Below, one piece after another: positions 49,454-58,507 of a stretch of DNA of 64,000 nt (positions are counted from its first letter, which is position 1; the number at the start of each line of letters is the position of its first letter). Source of the DNA: JBEVJK01 sp963791325 (GTDB lineage Bacteria > Pseudomonadota > Alphaproteobacteria > Rhizobiales > Rhizobiaceae); NCBI GenBank assembly GCA_963791325.1, contig CAWBRU010000003.1:62001-126000 (forward strand). The letters run 5' to 3'. Made by a program: the position numbers and the translations under genes. The notes beneath the pieces are model-generated. The model saw only the letters and a program-made list of their open reading frames with translations, made no database searches and was not told where the DNA came from.

Positions 49454-50986
49454 TTACGCGGCTTGGGCCAGGCGCTCAGTGACCATACGGAACGAGATTG
49501 CCTCGGCCAGGTGGATACGGTTGACGGACTCGCTGCCTTCGAGGTCGGCCAGGGTACGTGCCACTTTCAGGACGCGGTGATAGCCGCGCGCCGAGAAGTT
49601 GAGTTTGTGGCTCGCCTCGTGGAGCAGCGCCGAACCGGCTCCCTCGAGCGCGGCCACTTCAGCGACGTGAGCGGTCGGGCAGTGGGCGTTGAGCGCCACC
49701 GAGGTGAGCCCGAGCTTGGCATAGCGGTCCCGCTGCACGGCGCGCGCCCGGGCGACCCGCGCGGCAACCGTCGCGCTCCTTTCCGACGACGTCGGCCGCA
49801 TCAGATCCGCGGCCGACACCGCCGGCACCTCGATCCGGAGATCGATGCGGTCGACCAGCGGCCCGGAAAGGCGGGCGACATAGTCGGCCTGGCAGCGCGG
49901 CCCGCGCAGGCACCGGAACCCGGGTTCGCCGGCCATGCCGCAGCGGCACGGGTTCATGGCCGCCACCAGCTGCATGCGTGCCGGGAAGCTGACCCGCTGG
50001 TTGACCCGGGCGAGCACGCATTCCCCGGTCTCCAGCGGCTGGCGCAGCGAGTCCAGCACCGAGGGCGAAAATTCCGCGATCTCGTCGAGGAACAGCACGC
50101 CGTGATGGGCAAGCGACACCTCGCCCGGCCGGATGCGGGCGCCGCCGCCGACCATCGCCGCCATCGAGGCGGAATGATGGGGAGCCCGGAACGGGCGCCG
50201 GTCGGTGAGCTTGCCGCCGCTGAGCTCGCCCGCCATCGACGCGATCATCGACACTTCGAGCAGCTCGCGCGGAGCGAGCGGCGGCAAGAGCGACGGCAGC
50301 CGCTCGGCCAGCATCGACTTGCCCGAGCCGGGCGGCCCGACCATCAAAAGATTGTGGCCGCCGGCCGCCGCGACCTCGAGCGCCCGCTTCGCGCTCTCCT
50401 GTCCCTTGATGTCGGCAAGGTCGCGCGGGTCGCTCACCGGCGGCCGGATGGACGCCTCCGGACGCGACAGCACCTGGATGCCGCGAAAGTGGTTGGCCAG
50501 CGCAATCAGGCTGCGCGGTGCCAGGACGTCGAGGTCGGTTCCCGCCCAGGCGGCTTCGGGCCCGCACGCCTGTGGGCAGATCAGCCCGCGGCCCATGGCA
50601 TTGGCCCCGATGGCAGCGGGCAGCGCGCCCGCGACATGAGCGATCGAACCGTCCAGCGCCAGTTCGCCGAGCACCACATACTCGTCGAGCAGGTCGGCGG
50701 GAATGGCCCCGAGACCCGCCATCAGCCCGAGCGCGATCGGCAGATCATAGTGGCTGCCCTCCTTGGGCAGGTCCGCCGGGGCGAGATTGACGGTGACGCG
50801 CTTGGGCGGCATCGACAGGCCCGAGGCGTAGAGCGCCGCCTGAACGCGCTCGCGGCTCTCGGCAACGGCCTTGTCGGCCAAGCCGACGATCTGCATGCCG
50901 ACCTTGCCGGGTGCGATCATCACCTGAACATCGACCGGCACCGAATCGATCCCTTGAAAAGCCACCGTCCGCACCCGCGAAACCAT
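49454..50986 (-). CDS. comM: YifB/ComM-family Mg chelatase-like ATPase
   Basis: ComM is a hexameric AAA+ helicase that helps branch migration during natural transformation. The 510-residue protein has an N-terminal Lon-like ChlI domain (MVSRVRTVAFQGIDSVPVDV), Walker A GPPGSGKSM (about residue 222), Walker B FLDEIAEFSPSVLDSLRQP and a cysteine cluster CRCGMAG...C...C (about 335-355). The ATG at 50986 follows GGAGGGCGAG; an upstream in-frame start adds 11 residues outside the fold. A small gene at 51138 precedes it in the same direction. Confidence 0.93.
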   Translation of the reverse strand: MVSRVRTVAFQGIDSVPVDVQVMIAPGKVGMQIVGLADKAVAESRERVQAALYASGLSMPPKRVTVNLAPADLPKEGSHYDLPIALGLMAGLGAIPADLLDEYVVLGELALDGSIAHVAGALPAAIGANAMGRGLICPQACGPEAAWAGTDLDVLAPRSLIALANHFRGIQVLSRPEASIRPPVSDPRDLADIKGQESAKRALEVAAAGGHNLLMVGPPGSGKSMLAERLPSLLPPLAPRELLEVSMIASMAGELSGGKLTDRRPFRAPHHSASMAAMVGGGARIRPGEVSLAHHGVLFLDEIAEFSPSVLDSLRQPLETGECVLARVNQRVSFPARMQLVAAMNPCRCGMAGEPGFRCLRGPRCQADYVARLSGPLVDRIDLRIEVPAVSAADLMRPTSSERSATVAARVARARAVQRDRYAKLGLTSVALNAHCPTAHVAEVAALEGAGSALLHEASHKLNFSARGYHRVLKVARTLADLEGSESVNRIHLAEAISFRMVTERLAQAA

Positions 50987-51137
50987 CTCGCCCTCCGCCC
51001 CGGCTCGGTCCGAAGCCACGCCTCAAGCCGGCAACCTCACGTCGCGCCAGAAAAGCACATTCGCTGCCCGCGTGCAAGAACATTTCAGGAACAGAATGGA
51101 TCGGTGCCGGTCCGTGTCGACCGGCGCGGGAGGCTCC

Positions 51138-51326
51138 TCAGCTTTCCCGGCGACGTCGTTCGCGCCGCTCGATCTCCTCGAGCTTTTCGCGCAGCGCCGC
51201 CGGAAGCTCGGGCTCGACCTTGAAGCCCGGCAGCGCGCGGAGATAGCGGCTGGTCGATTTGGCACTTATCTGTCGCCGGATCTGGGCGCTGAGGTGCTGC
51301 TGCGTTTGGCCGGTCACACGTGCCAT
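51138..51326 (-). CDS. Small basic protein of unknown function
   Basis: A 62-residue basic protein (MARVTGQTQQHLSAQIRRQI at the start) ending in a Glu/Arg-rich helix (REKLEEIERRERRRRES). The composition suggests a helical, nucleic-acid or protein-binding peptide. It is in the same direction as comM, 151 bp upstream of it. No family is recognised. Confidence 0.5.
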   Translation of the reverse strand: MARVTGQTQQHLSAQIRRQISAKSTSRYLRALPGFKVEPELPAALREKLEEIERRERRRRES

Positions 51327-51661
51327 TTCGGGTCTCGCTCGTTATGGGACCAACACTGGCCTGCCGCATTGGTTCCGGCCGTCGACCCGTCCCGTTCGAT
51401 CATCCCTCCCGCAAGGTAAAGTTTGACTTAAGTCTCACGGACCGTGCGGGGCGGGAGCGGCCGACCGTCCGCAAGGCTGCGCCTCAGACCCTCGCAACGC
51501 CCTTGCCGGCGCTGAAATTCCTTGCGATTTCAACGCCGGCAAAGGCCGCCGGAACCAGCTGCGGGGGACTGTGATTATAGCCTTGAACCAATCATAATGA
51601 GGCGGGCAGCTGTGGGCCTGACGCGGAACAGCTCCAACCCCAGGGAAGAGCTGTCTCCACC
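51327..51661. other. Intergenic region with hairpin and possible divergent promoters
   Basis: About 335 bp between a small minus-strand gene and the AI-2E transporter. It contains a strong hairpin at 51505-51540 and an AT-rich patch (about 51570-51600) with a TATAAT on the minus strand at 51574-51579. Confidence 0.6.
51505..51540. other. Strong 14-bp hairpin
   Basis: GCCGGCGCTGAAAT and ATTTCAACGCCGGC pair over 14 positions with one G-T mismatch around an 8-nt loop. No T run follows on either strand, so it is not a classic terminator. It could be a leader structure of the minus-strand transcript. Confidence 0.6.
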
Positions 51662-53662
51662 ATGTCAACCGCAACGCCCCCACTCGAAACCAACGCGCCG
51701 GCGCCGGCAGCCGCCGTGGCGGAGGCGGCTGCCGCCTCGGGGCTGCCCAACCATGCTCCGGTCGTCACCTACCCCACGCTGATCACCGCTGCGGCAACGA
51801 TCGCGGCGCTCTATTTCGGACGCGACGTATTCCTGCCGCTGGCGGTCGCCGTGCTGTTGACCTTCGCCTTGGCGCCGCTGGTTTCCTGGATGCGCAAGCT
51901 GCGGTTGCCCCGGCCGGTCGCCGTGGTCACGGTGGTGGTCGCCGCCTTCGCCGCGATCACCCTGTTCGGCGCCGTGGTGGCCACCCAGCTCGGTGTCCTG
52001 GCGGAGAACCTGCCGCTCTATCAGTCGAACATCGAATCCAAGGTGCGCCTGGTCCGCAATGCCAATGTCGGCCAGGGCGTCGTCGACCATGTGTCGCGCC
52101 TGCTCGAGCGCCTCGGCCGTGAAATCCGCAGCAACGATCAGACCGACAAGCAATCCGATGGCGGCACGCAAGCCAGCGGCCAGGAGGTGCATCCGCTGCC
52201 GGTCGAGGTGGTCGAGCCGGAGCCGCAGCCGCTGCAGGTGCTGCGCACCATCATCGGCCCGCTCATCGAGCCGCTGGCGACCGGCGGCATCATCGTGGTG
52301 GTGGTCATCTTCATGCTGATCAAGCGAGAGGACCTGCGCGACCGCTTCATCCGCCTGGTCGGCGCAAGCGACCTGCACCGCACCACCGAGGCGCTTCAGG
52401 ACGCCGGCAAGCGGGTCGGCCAGTACCTTCTGATGCAGCTCATCGTCAACACCACCTATGCGATGCCGATCGGCATCGGCCTGTGGGTGATCGGCGTTCC
52501 CAACGCCCTCCTGTGGGGGCTGATGGCGCTGGTGCTGCGCTTCGTGCCCTATATCGGGCCGATCATCGCGGCGATCTTCCCGATCGTGCTGGCGCTCGCG
52601 GTCGACCCCGGCTGGACGATGCTGATCTGGACGGTGGCGCTGTTCGTCGCCGTCGAGCTGATCAGCAACAACGTGGTCGAGCCGTGGCTCTATGGCTCGC
52701 GCACCGGCCTCTCGCCGGTCGCCATCATCGTGGCGGCGATCTTCTGGACCTGGCTGTGGGGGCCGCTCGGCCTGCTTTTGTCGACGCCGCTCACCGTCTG
52801 CCTGGTGGTGCTCGGGCGGCATGTGCCGCAGTTTCAGTTCCTCGACGTGCTGTTCGGCAGCGAGCCTGTGCTGGAGCCGCATGAGGCGCTCTATCAGCGG
52901 CTTTTGGCCGGCGATCCGGACGAGGCGACGGACCGGGCCGAGGAATTTCTCCAGGACAACGATCTGATCGCCTTCTACGACGACGTCGCGATTCCTGCGC
53001 TCGGCCTCGGCGAGTACGACCGGGCTCGCGGCGTCATGGGCGAGGACCGCCGCCGGCGCGTCGCCGAGGCGGTGATGACGCTGGTCGACAATCTCGAGCC
53101 CTATGCCGAGGAGGAGGCGTCCGAGGAAGCGGACGAGGACGCCGACGCGCCGGCCGCAGAGGATTTACCGGCGACGCCTCTGCCGGACGGAAGCGGCAAG
53201 ACGGTGCTCTGTGTCGGCGGCCGCGGCGAGCTCGACGAGGCCTCCGCCGCGATGCTGGCCCAGGTGCTGACGGCGCATGGCGCGACGGCGCAGCTCCTCG
53301 AAACGCGGGCGTTGGCGGCCGGTAATATCCGCCGCCTCGACCTCGACACGGTGCATGCCGTGGTGATCTGCTACTTGAACCCCGAATCGGTGGCGCAGGC
53401 GCGCTACGTCGTCCGCCGCATCAAGCGCAGTCACGGCGGTCTGCGGGTCGGCGTGGTGTTCTGGCGCACCCCGGAGGATCATTTCAGCGAGTTGAAGCTG
53501 ATGGCGGCCATCCACTGCGACTTCGCCGCGCATTCGATGCTGGAGGCGGTGACCGGCGCGCTGTCGGAAGCGGAGGCGGTGCCGGTGCCGCGCGCGCCGA
53601 GCCGCGTGCCCCGCAAGCCGAGCGCCAAGCCGAAGCCCAAACCGAAACAGGCTGCCGCCTAG
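51662..53662 (+). CDS. AI-2E/PerM-family transporter with C-terminal cytoplasmic extension
   Basis: The 666-residue protein has an alanine-rich start, then about eight helices (ITAAATIAALYFGRD at about 40, the last near 380) of the AI-2E transporter family, with PYIGPIIAAIFPIVLAL and the conserved GPLGLLLSTPLTVCL. From about residue 390 a hydrophilic domain of about 270 residues follows, with DEATDRAEEFL and LRVGVVFWRT, and a lysine/proline tail. The extension is common in alphaproteobacteria. The substrate is not known; members move small molecules or ions. Confidence 0.85.
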   Translation: MSTATPPLETNAPAPAAAVAEAAAASGLPNHAPVVTYPTLITAAATIAALYFGRDVFLPLAVAVLLTFALAPLVSWMRKLRLPRPVAVVTVVVAAFAAITLFGAVVATQLGVLAENLPLYQSNIESKVRLVRNANVGQGVVDHVSRLLERLGREIRSNDQTDKQSDGGTQASGQEVHPLPVEVVEPEPQPLQVLRTIIGPLIEPLATGGIIVVVVIFMLIKREDLRDRFIRLVGASDLHRTTEALQDAGKRVGQYLLMQLIVNTTYAMPIGIGLWVIGVPNALLWGLMALVLRFVPYIGPIIAAIFPIVLALAVDPGWTMLIWTVALFVAVELISNNVVEPWLYGSRTGLSPVAIIVAAIFWTWLWGPLGLLLSTPLTVCLVVLGRHVPQFQFLDVLFGSEPVLEPHEALYQRLLAGDPDEATDRAEEFLQDNDLIAFYDDVAIPALGLGEYDRARGVMGEDRRRRVAEAVMTLVDNLEPYAEEEASEEADEDADAPAAEDLPATPLPDGSGKTVLCVGGRGELDEASAAMLAQVLTAHGATAQLLETRALAAGNIRRLDLDTVHAVVICYLNPESVAQARYVVRRIKRSHGGLRVGVVFWRTPEDHFSELKLMAAIHCDFAAHSMLEAVTGALSEAEAVPVPRAPSRVPRKPSAKPKPKPKQAAA

Positions 53663-53675
53663 CTAGCGGGGTCCG

Positions 53676-56123
53676 TCACACGTCGAGATTGGCGACGCTC
53701 AGCGCATTTTCCTGGATGAATTCGCGCCGTGGCTCGACCTCGTCGCCCATCAGCCGTGAAAACAGCATGTCGGCGTCGGTGGCGTCGGCGACCTTGACCT
53801 GCAGCAGCGAGCGGACATTGGGGTCGAGCGTGGTTTCCCACAGCTGCTCGGCATTCATCTCGCCGAGACCCTTGTAGCGCTGCATGGTGAGCCCCTTGCG
53901 ACCGGTCGCAAACACCGCTTCCAGCAAGGCGAGCGGCCCGGAGAGCGTCTCCGACGTGTCCTTGCGCCGGAGCACCGGGGGCGCCGCGTAGATCTCGCCG
54001 AGGCGGCCGGCAAAGCGGTCGAGCGCACGGGCGTCGGCCGAGCCGAGCAAGGCCAGATCGAGGGCCGCCGTTTCGCGCACGCCGCGCACGGTGCGCTCGA
54101 ACACATAGCCGCCGGGTCCCTCATTGGACGGTGAGGTGCGGCCCTGCCAGCCGCGCTCGGTGTCTTCGGCAATCGCGTTCAGCCGGCGGGCGACGGCGTC
54201 GGCCATCTGCCGGGCCTGGCCGAGATCGTTGACCAAATCGGCATTGAACGCCCCCGCTATCGCGGCCTGCTCGACCACGGCGCGGTGATAGCGCGAATGC
54301 AGCCCGTTGATGATCGCCCGCAACGCGCGCGCATCGTCGACCACGCCGCGCAGATCCTGGCCCGAGCGCACCTCGCCCGAAGCGAGGTTGAGAGCCGCCT
54401 CTTCGAGACCCGAGCCGATGAGGAAATCCTCGAACGCGCTCTCGTCCTTGAGATACTGCCCGCTCTTGCCCTTCGACACCTTGTAGAGCGGCGGCTGGGC
54501 AATGAACAAATGGCCCCGTTCGATCAGCTCGGGCATCTGCCGGAAGAAGAAGGTGAGCAGCAGCGTGCGGATGTGGGCGCCGTCGACGTCGGCGTCCGTC
54601 ATAATGATGATCTTGTGATATCGCAGCTTGTCGGCGTTGAACTCGTCCTTGCCGATCGAGGTGCCGAGTGCGGTGATCAGCGTGCCGATCATGTCGGACG
54701 ACAGCATGCGGTCGAAGCGCGCGCGCTCGACATTGAGGATCTTGCCCCGCAGCGGCAGGATCGCCTGGTTCTGGCGCGACCGCCCGCCCTTGGCGGAGCC
54801 GCCTGCCGAATTGCCCTCGACGATGAACAGCTCCGACTTGGCCGGATCGCGCTCCTGGCAGTCGGCGAGCTTGCCGGGCAGGGAAGTGATGTCGAGCACG
54901 CCCTTGCGCCGGGTGAGCTCGCGCGCCTTGCGCGCCGCCTCGCGGGCCGCCGCCGCCTCGACCACCTTGCCGACCAGCGTGCGGGCTTCCGCCGGGTGCT
55001 CCTCGAGCCAGATTCCGAGGGCTTCGTTGACCAGCCCTTCGACCACCGGACGGACCTCCGAGGAGACCAGTTTGTCCTTGGTCTGGGAGGAGAATTTCGG
55101 GTCGGGGACCTTCACCGAAAGCACCGCGGTCAGCCCCTCGCGGCAATCGTCGCCGGTGAGCGTCACCTTTTCCTTCTTGGTCAGCCCCGAACCCTCGGCA
55201 TAGCCGGTGACCTGCCGGGTGAGCGCGCCGCGGAAGCCGGCGAGATGGGTGCCGCCGTCCCGCTGCGGGATGTTGTTGGTGAAGCAGAGCACGTTTTCGT
55301 GGTAGCTGTCGTTCCACCACATCGCCACCTCGACGGTGATGCCGTCGCGCTCGCTGCGGATCGAGATCGGTTTGTCGATCAGCGGCTTCTTGGCCCGGTC
55401 GAGATATCTGACGAACTCTTCCAGACCGCCCTCATAGACGAGCTCCAGGCTCTTGATGTCGGCGTGGCGCTTGTCGGTCAGCTGAATGCGGACGCCGGAA
55501 TTGAGGAAGGCGAGCTCGCGCAGCCGGTGCTCGAGCGTGCCGTAGTCGAACTCGACCATGGTGAAGGTGTCGGTCGAGGGCAGAAAGGTCACCTCGGTGC
55601 CGGTCTCGCCGCCGGCATCGCCCGTGTGGGCAAGCGGCGCATCGGGCACGCCGTGGGTGAACGACATTTCGTGAATGCGGCCCTTGCGGCGGATCTTGAG
55701 CTTGAGCCAGACCGACAGCGCATTGACCACCGACACGCCCACCCCATGCAGGCCGCCCGACACTTTGTAGGAGTTCTGGTCGAACTTTCCGCCGGCATGC
55801 AGCTGCGTCATGATCACTTCGGCGGCGGAAACCCCCTCCGACGGATGGATTTCCGTCGGAATGCCGCGGCCATTGTCGGTGACCGTGCAGGAGCCGTCCG
55901 GATTGAGGGTGACGGTGACAAGGGTGGCATGTCCGGCAAGTGCCTCGTCGATGGCGTTGTCGACCACCTCGTAGACCATGTGGTGCAGCCCCGACCCGTC
56001 ATCGGTGTCGCCGATATACATGCCCGGGCGCTTGCGCACCGCATCCAGGCCCTTGAGGACCTTGATCGATTCTGCGCCATATTCGGGGCTATCGCCGCCG
56101 TCGGCCTTGGGCGTCTGGGTCAT
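53676..56123 (-). CDS. gyrB: DNA gyrase subunit B (Asn in the EGDSAGG motif)
   Basis: The 815-residue GyrB has the GHKL ATPase motifs VVDNAIDEALAGH, NGRGIPTEIHP and GGLHGVGVSVVNALS, then the Toprim region: VEGNSAGG (about residue 435) and IMTDADVDGAHIRTLLLTFF with the metal aspartates. The first motif reads EGN, not the nearly universal EGD; the Asn is codon AAT at 54810-54812 (residue 438). The following AKGGRSR also departs from the usual AKQGR-R. MLSSD is normal. It is complete and convergent with the transporter gene. Confidence 0.95.
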   Translation of the reverse strand: MTQTPKADGGDSPEYGAESIKVLKGLDAVRKRPGMYIGDTDDGSGLHHMVYEVVDNAIDEALAGHATLVTVTLNPDGSCTVTDNGRGIPTEIHPSEGVSAAEVIMTQLHAGGKFDQNSYKVSGGLHGVGVSVVNALSVWLKLKIRRKGRIHEMSFTHGVPDAPLAHTGDAGGETGTEVTFLPSTDTFTMVEFDYGTLEHRLRELAFLNSGVRIQLTDKRHADIKSLELVYEGGLEEFVRYLDRAKKPLIDKPISIRSERDGITVEVAMWWNDSYHENVLCFTNNIPQRDGGTHLAGFRGALTRQVTGYAEGSGLTKKEKVTLTGDDCREGLTAVLSVKVPDPKFSSQTKDKLVSSEVRPVVEGLVNEALGIWLEEHPAEARTLVGKVVEAAAAREAARKARELTRRKGVLDITSLPGKLADCQERDPAKSELFIVEGNSAGGSAKGGRSRQNQAILPLRGKILNVERARFDRMLSSDMIGTLITALGTSIGKDEFNADKLRYHKIIIMTDADVDGAHIRTLLLTFFFRQMPELIERGHLFIAQPPLYKVSKGKSGQYLKDESAFEDFLIGSGLEEAALNLASGEVRSGQDLRGVVDDARALRAIINGLHSRYHRAVVEQAAIAGAFNADLVNDLGQARQMADAVARRLNAIAEDTERGWQGRTSPSNEGPGGYVFERTVRGVRETAALDLALLGSADARALDRFAGRLGEIYAAPPVLRRKDTSETLSGPLALLEAVFATGRKGLTMQRYKGLGEMNAEQLWETTLDPNVRSLLQVKVADATDADMLFSRLMGDEVEPRREFIQENALSVANLDV

Positions 56124-56332
56124 TTTTGGCTTTCGCAGGTCATGGGACGGCGCGCGGCATGCCCCCGAATCACGCGCCTGTTTACGTCAGAAATATAGGA
56201 ATTCCACCCCTCGTTTCCAAATAAATGGCGCCTGCGGCCGCTTCCCGGCAGCGCGCCCCGGCCGGCGCATGGCTTGACCTCGGGCACAGCCGCCGATCAC
56301 AGTCGAGCCGAAACCTGAAGAGGGGCGAAATA

Positions 56333-56992
56333 TTGGCCGAGAAATCCGAACCGGGCCGGATCCTGGCGAGCTTCCGCCATCGTCTGGTGGCGCCGGCAAA
56401 TCCGGACGGCGAAGCGGTGGTGCTGCTGCACGGCTCGGGCGGCGACGAGGAACAGATTCTTCCGTTCGCCCGTGAGGTCGCGCCGAATGCCGTTCTGCTC
56501 GCCGTGCGCGGCCGGATCGTGCAGGACGAGGCGAGACGCTGGTACAAGCGCCTGAGCCCGGTCCGCTTCGACCAGCTCGACATCCGCGCCGAGGCCGCCG
56601 CCTTCGCCGCGTTTGTGCAGGCGGCACAGGCCCATTACCGGCTCGACCCCCAGCGCTTGACCTGGCTGGGCTATTCGAACGGCGCCAATCTGGTCGGGGC
56701 GATCGCCCTGCTGCAACCGGCGCTGGTGCGACGGGCCGTTCTGCTGCGCACCATGCCGGTGCTCGACGATCCCCCCGAAGCGGACCTGAAAGGCGCCCGG
56801 TTCCTGGTTGTCGCCGGCCGGGACGACGCCCTCTATGCGCCGTTTGCACCCGCCATGCAGGCGCTGCTTACCCGGGCGGGGGCGGCGGTGGAGGCGCAAC
56901 GGATCGCGGCCGACCATATGCTGGGCGCCGAGGATGTGCGGGTGGTCGGCGCCTGGCTGCGGAGGAATACGGCCGCGCCGGCGATCGCGTGA
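56333..56992 (+). CDS. Alpha/beta hydrolase, phospholipase/carboxylesterase family
   Basis: The 219-residue esterase has LLHGSGGDEEQILPFA (oxyanion loop), GYSNGANLVGAI with the nucleophile serine (about residue 115), VVAGRDDALYAPF with the acid aspartate and an AADHMLGAEDV with the histidine. It resembles YpfH/EstB-type carboxylesterases. The best start is TTG at 56333 with GAGGGG 7 bp upstream, which gives the normal length; longer readings add unrelated residues. It is 9 bp upstream of the P450 gene, so the two are probably co-transcribed. Confidence 0.83.
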   Translation: MAEKSEPGRILASFRHRLVAPANPDGEAVVLLHGSGGDEEQILPFAREVAPNAVLLAVRGRIVQDEARRWYKRLSPVRFDQLDIRAEAAAFAAFVQAAQAHYRLDPQRLTWLGYSNGANLVGAIALLQPALVRRAVLLRTMPVLDDPPEADLKGARFLVVAGRDDALYAPFAPAMQALLTRAGAAVEAQRIAADHMLGAEDVRVVGAWLRRNTAAPAIA

Positions 56993-57001
56993 CTGCTGGC
57001 C

Positions 57002-58405
57002 ATGGACGCCGCTCGTTCCGGCGCCTACATGCTGGCCATGGATAGCAAACCCGCCCCGTTCGTGCCGCCGGCGCCTTCGCCGCGCACCTCTCCGCCTTCG
57101 CTGCTGGAGATGATGCGCATCGTCTACCGCAATCCGCTCGAACTGTGGGGCGAGCCCTCCTACAACGAGCCGTGGATCTCGGTGCGCGGGGTGGGCGGGC
57201 CGCTGGTCATCGCCAACGATCCGGCGCTGATCCGCCACGTGCTGGTCGACAACGCCAAGAACTACAAGCTCGCCACGGTGCGGCAGATGATCCTGCGGCC
57301 GATCTTGCGCGACGGCCTGCTGACCGCCGAGGGCGAGGTCTGGAAGCGCTGCCGCAAAGCGATGGCGCCGGTGTTCACGCCGCGCCACATTTTCGGCTTT
57401 GCCGAGACGATGCGGGCGCGCACCGAGGCGTTTGCCGAGAGCTATGGGGCGGGCGGCGAGGTCGATGTCGCGCGCGACATGACCATGCTCACCTACGACA
57501 TCTTGGCCGCGACGCTGTTTTCCGGCGAGATTGCCGGCGGCCAGACCAATTTCGCCAAGGAGATCGACCGTCTGTTCGAGACGATGGGGCGGGTGGACCC
57601 GTTCGACCTGCTGCGGGCGCCGAGCTGGGTGCCGCGTTTCACCCGGCTGCGCGGGCGCAGCACCATGGCCTACTTCCGCCGCATCGTCACCGATACGGTG
57701 GCAATGCGCGAAGCCCGGCTCGTCGCCGATCCGGCCGGGGTGCCCAACGACTTCCTGACGCTGCTGCTCAAAGCGGAGGCGCCGGACGGGCTGCAGCGCC
57801 AGGAAATCGAGGACAACATCATCACCTTCATCGGCGCCGGCCACGAGACCACCGCCCGGGCGCTCGGCTGGACCATCTATCTGCTGGCCGAGGCGCCGTG
57901 GGAGCGCGAGCGGGTCGAGGCGGAGATCGACGCGGTGGTGGCCGGGGAGCCCGATCCGGCCGGCTGGCTCGAAAAGATGCCGTTCACCCGCGCCGTCTTT
58001 GAGGAGGCGCTGCGGCTCTATCCGCCGGCGCCTTCGATCAACCGCGAGCCGATCGCCGATGACCGCTTCCGCGACCTCGTTCTGCCCAAGGGCGCCCAGG
58101 TGCTGGTCATGCCGTGGACCGTCCATCGCCACCGCAAGCTGTGGGAGCGGCCCGACGCATTCCTGCCCGAGCGCTTCCATCCCGGCCGGCGTGAGACCAT
58201 CGACCGCTACCAGTATCTGCCGTTCGGGGCCGGCCCCCGCGTCTGCATCGGCACGAGCTTCGCGATGCAGGAGGCGGTCATCGTGCTCGCCATCCTGCTC
58301 TCCCGGTTCCGGTTCGAGACGACGGCGGCGACGCGGCCCTGGCCGGTGCAGAAGCTGACCACGCAGCCGCAAGGCGGGCTGCCGATGCGGGTGGTGACGC
58401 GCTAG
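57002..58405 (+). CDS. Cytochrome P450
   Basis: A 467-residue soluble P450. The I-helix oxygen-activation motif is GAGHETTARAL (about residue 280), the ExxR pair is EEALRLY (about 335) and the heme-thiolate motif is FGAGPRVCIGT (about 418). It resembles the bacterial CYP110/CYP4-like group that often oxidises fatty acids, alkanes or terpenoids. An in-frame ATG at 57038 may be the true start. No ferredoxin or reductase gene is beside it, so redox partners must come from elsewhere. Its stop TAG is in the terminal CTAG of repeat copy D. Confidence 0.9.
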   Translation: MDAARSGAYMLAMDSKPAPFVPPAPSPRTSPPSLLEMMRIVYRNPLELWGEPSYNEPWISVRGVGGPLVIANDPALIRHVLVDNAKNYKLATVRQMILRPILRDGLLTAEGEVWKRCRKAMAPVFTPRHIFGFAETMRARTEAFAESYGAGGEVDVARDMTMLTYDILAATLFSGEIAGGQTNFAKEIDRLFETMGRVDPFDLLRAPSWVPRFTRLRGRSTMAYFRRIVTDTVAMREARLVADPAGVPNDFLTLLLKAEAPDGLQRQEIEDNIITFIGAGHETTARALGWTIYLLAEAPWERERVEAEIDAVVAGEPDPAGWLEKMPFTRAVFEEALRLYPPAPSINREPIADDRFRDLVLPKGAQVLVMPWTVHRHRKLWERPDAFLPERFHPGRRETIDRYQYLPFGAGPRVCIGTSFAMQEAVIVLAILLSRFRFETTAATRPWPVQKLTTQPQGGLPMRVVTR

Positions 58406-58507
58406 AGCGGATCACCGTTTCTTTGAATCGGTGCTCCGCTCTAAGCCTTTGTTTTTTCGCAATTCCGGACGGAAAACCGGTGCCACTTTTCCTGGAATTG
58501 CTCTAGA
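58402..58507. repeat. Palindromic intergenic repeat (RIME1-like), copy D
   Basis: A well-kept 106-bp copy bounded by CTAGAG and CTCTAG, with two hairpins. It lies between convergent genes: its left CTAG contains the P450 stop TAG (58403-58405) and its right CTAG contains the yraN stop (TAG on the minus strand, 58503-58505). Confidence 0.92.

Noticed and set aside
49121..51223. 700-codon plus-strand frame opposite comM
   Set aside because: Antisense shadow of comM and runs through repeat copy E.
54285..56198. 637-codon plus-strand frame opposite gyrB
   Set aside because: Antisense of gyrB with no recognisable domain.
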